A DNA stretch of 64,000 nt from Batkoa obscura (Eukaryota > Entomophthoromycota > Entomophthoromycetes > Entomophthorales > Batkoaceae). Where the stretch lies: contig JASVEC010000068.1 of assembly GCA_030770535.1 (NCBI GenBank), forward strand, positions 1-64,000, given 5' to 3'. Positions within the stretch are counted from its first letter, which is position 1. Each line of letters opens with the position of its first letter. Below the pieces are notes generated by a model, which was given only the letters and a program-made list of their open reading frames with translations, did not search any database and was not told where the DNA came from. A program made the translations under genes and the position numbers. Below are positions 63,511 through 64,000 of this stretch, piece after piece.

Positions 63511-63929
63511 GTTTTTAAAATAAAAAAGTTTAAATATAGAAAACATATAAAAAAAATTAAAAAAATAAAAAGAGCTTGATATTTTATTTACATTCAATTA
63601 CTGATGGCTAAAAATAATGATTTTGTGGCATGAAATTAAATTTAATATTAACAAGCTTATTACGGTATTCAGTCAATACTTTTGGACTATTATAGCTGTA
63701 CTTTTGAGTCTTGAGATACTCATTCTATTCCCATATGTTATATTGCTAGAAGGAAATAGGATCATTCTATAGGCTATAAGGTGGGGATGATAAAAAGAAA
63801 GGCATCTTGTACTGTTTGTTGAAGCCTAAACTTTTGATATTTTAAAAATCAATAGAAAAAAATGCTTTTGATTGAATTTTAACTTTATTAAGTTGAAGAC
63901 AACAATATTTAAAATGTGCTTAAATATAT
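63511..63929. other. Gene-free AT-rich region
   Basis: Nothing recognised. Confidence 0.4.
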
Positions 63930-64000
63930 GTGGATGCTTTTTAAATTTCTTTTTCATTTTTAAGTGTTATTTGAGTGGAAAGATAGCAAAGTTCAAAAAT
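63930..64000 (-). mobile_element. MITE copy 29, cut by window end
   Basis: GTGGATGCTTTTTAAATTTC, CATTTTTAAGTGTTATTTGA, GTGGAAAGAT. The right part runs beyond the window. Confidence 0.75.

Overview
The window is AT-rich (roughly three quarters to four fifths A+T by eye) nuclear DNA of a fungus. The evidence is short GT...AG introns (43-148 nt), and recognisable fungal or eukaryotic genes: a PHO85-type cyclin, SPT3, KIN17, Elongin A, a type IIC-like P-type ATPase, a 14-helix MFS drug transporter and small heat-shock proteins. There are also five nuclear tRNA genes and many secreted Ser/Thr- or Asn-rich cell-surface proteins. Two intronless NIS (IucA/IucC-type) siderophore synthetases recall rhizoferrin makers of early-diverging fungi, but the sequence alone does not fix the lineage.

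Layout. 1-13.8 kb: sparse, with a secreted protein, tRNA-Gln, a Pcl-type cyclin, an MFS exporter and decayed repeats. 13.8-25.3 kb: a block bounded by two almost identical, inverted 874-bp units, each an Hsp20 gene with its promoter. Inside are the P-type ATPase, a DUF455 ferritin-like protein, tRNA-Gln, SPT3 and an acidic SUMO-motif-rich protein whose two short 5' exons I reconstructed. 26.2-33.5 kb: an iron-type cluster of NIS synthetase A, a UPF0014 (FetB/ALS3-like) permease and NIS synthetase B. It holds nine copies of ATCWGATAA, the site of the SreA/Urbs1/Sre1 iron-sensing GATA repressors. 34-44.4 kb: tRNA-Asp and a same-strand array of five related Ser/Thr-rich GPI-type wall proteins (one decayed) with a shared promoter module. 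45.7-52.8 kb: three secreted Gly/Asn-rich proteins on the minus strand. 53.4-61.1 kb: two tRNA-Ala genes, KIN17, Elongin A and a CAP-domain protein, the KIN17-Elongin A-CAP stretch lying between a second, directly repeated pair of Hsp20 units. 61-64 kb: a decayed F-box/LRR-like gene.

A roughly 98-bp inverted-terminal-repeat element (ends GGGGATGT / ACATCCCC) occurs about 29 times, often just 3' of genes. I take it as a MITE family and the main undescribed structure of the non-coding DNA.

The most interesting unit is the siderophore cluster: paired synthetases, a possible transporter half and a dense set of iron-repressor sites suggest a self-contained citrate-type siderophore system repressed by iron.
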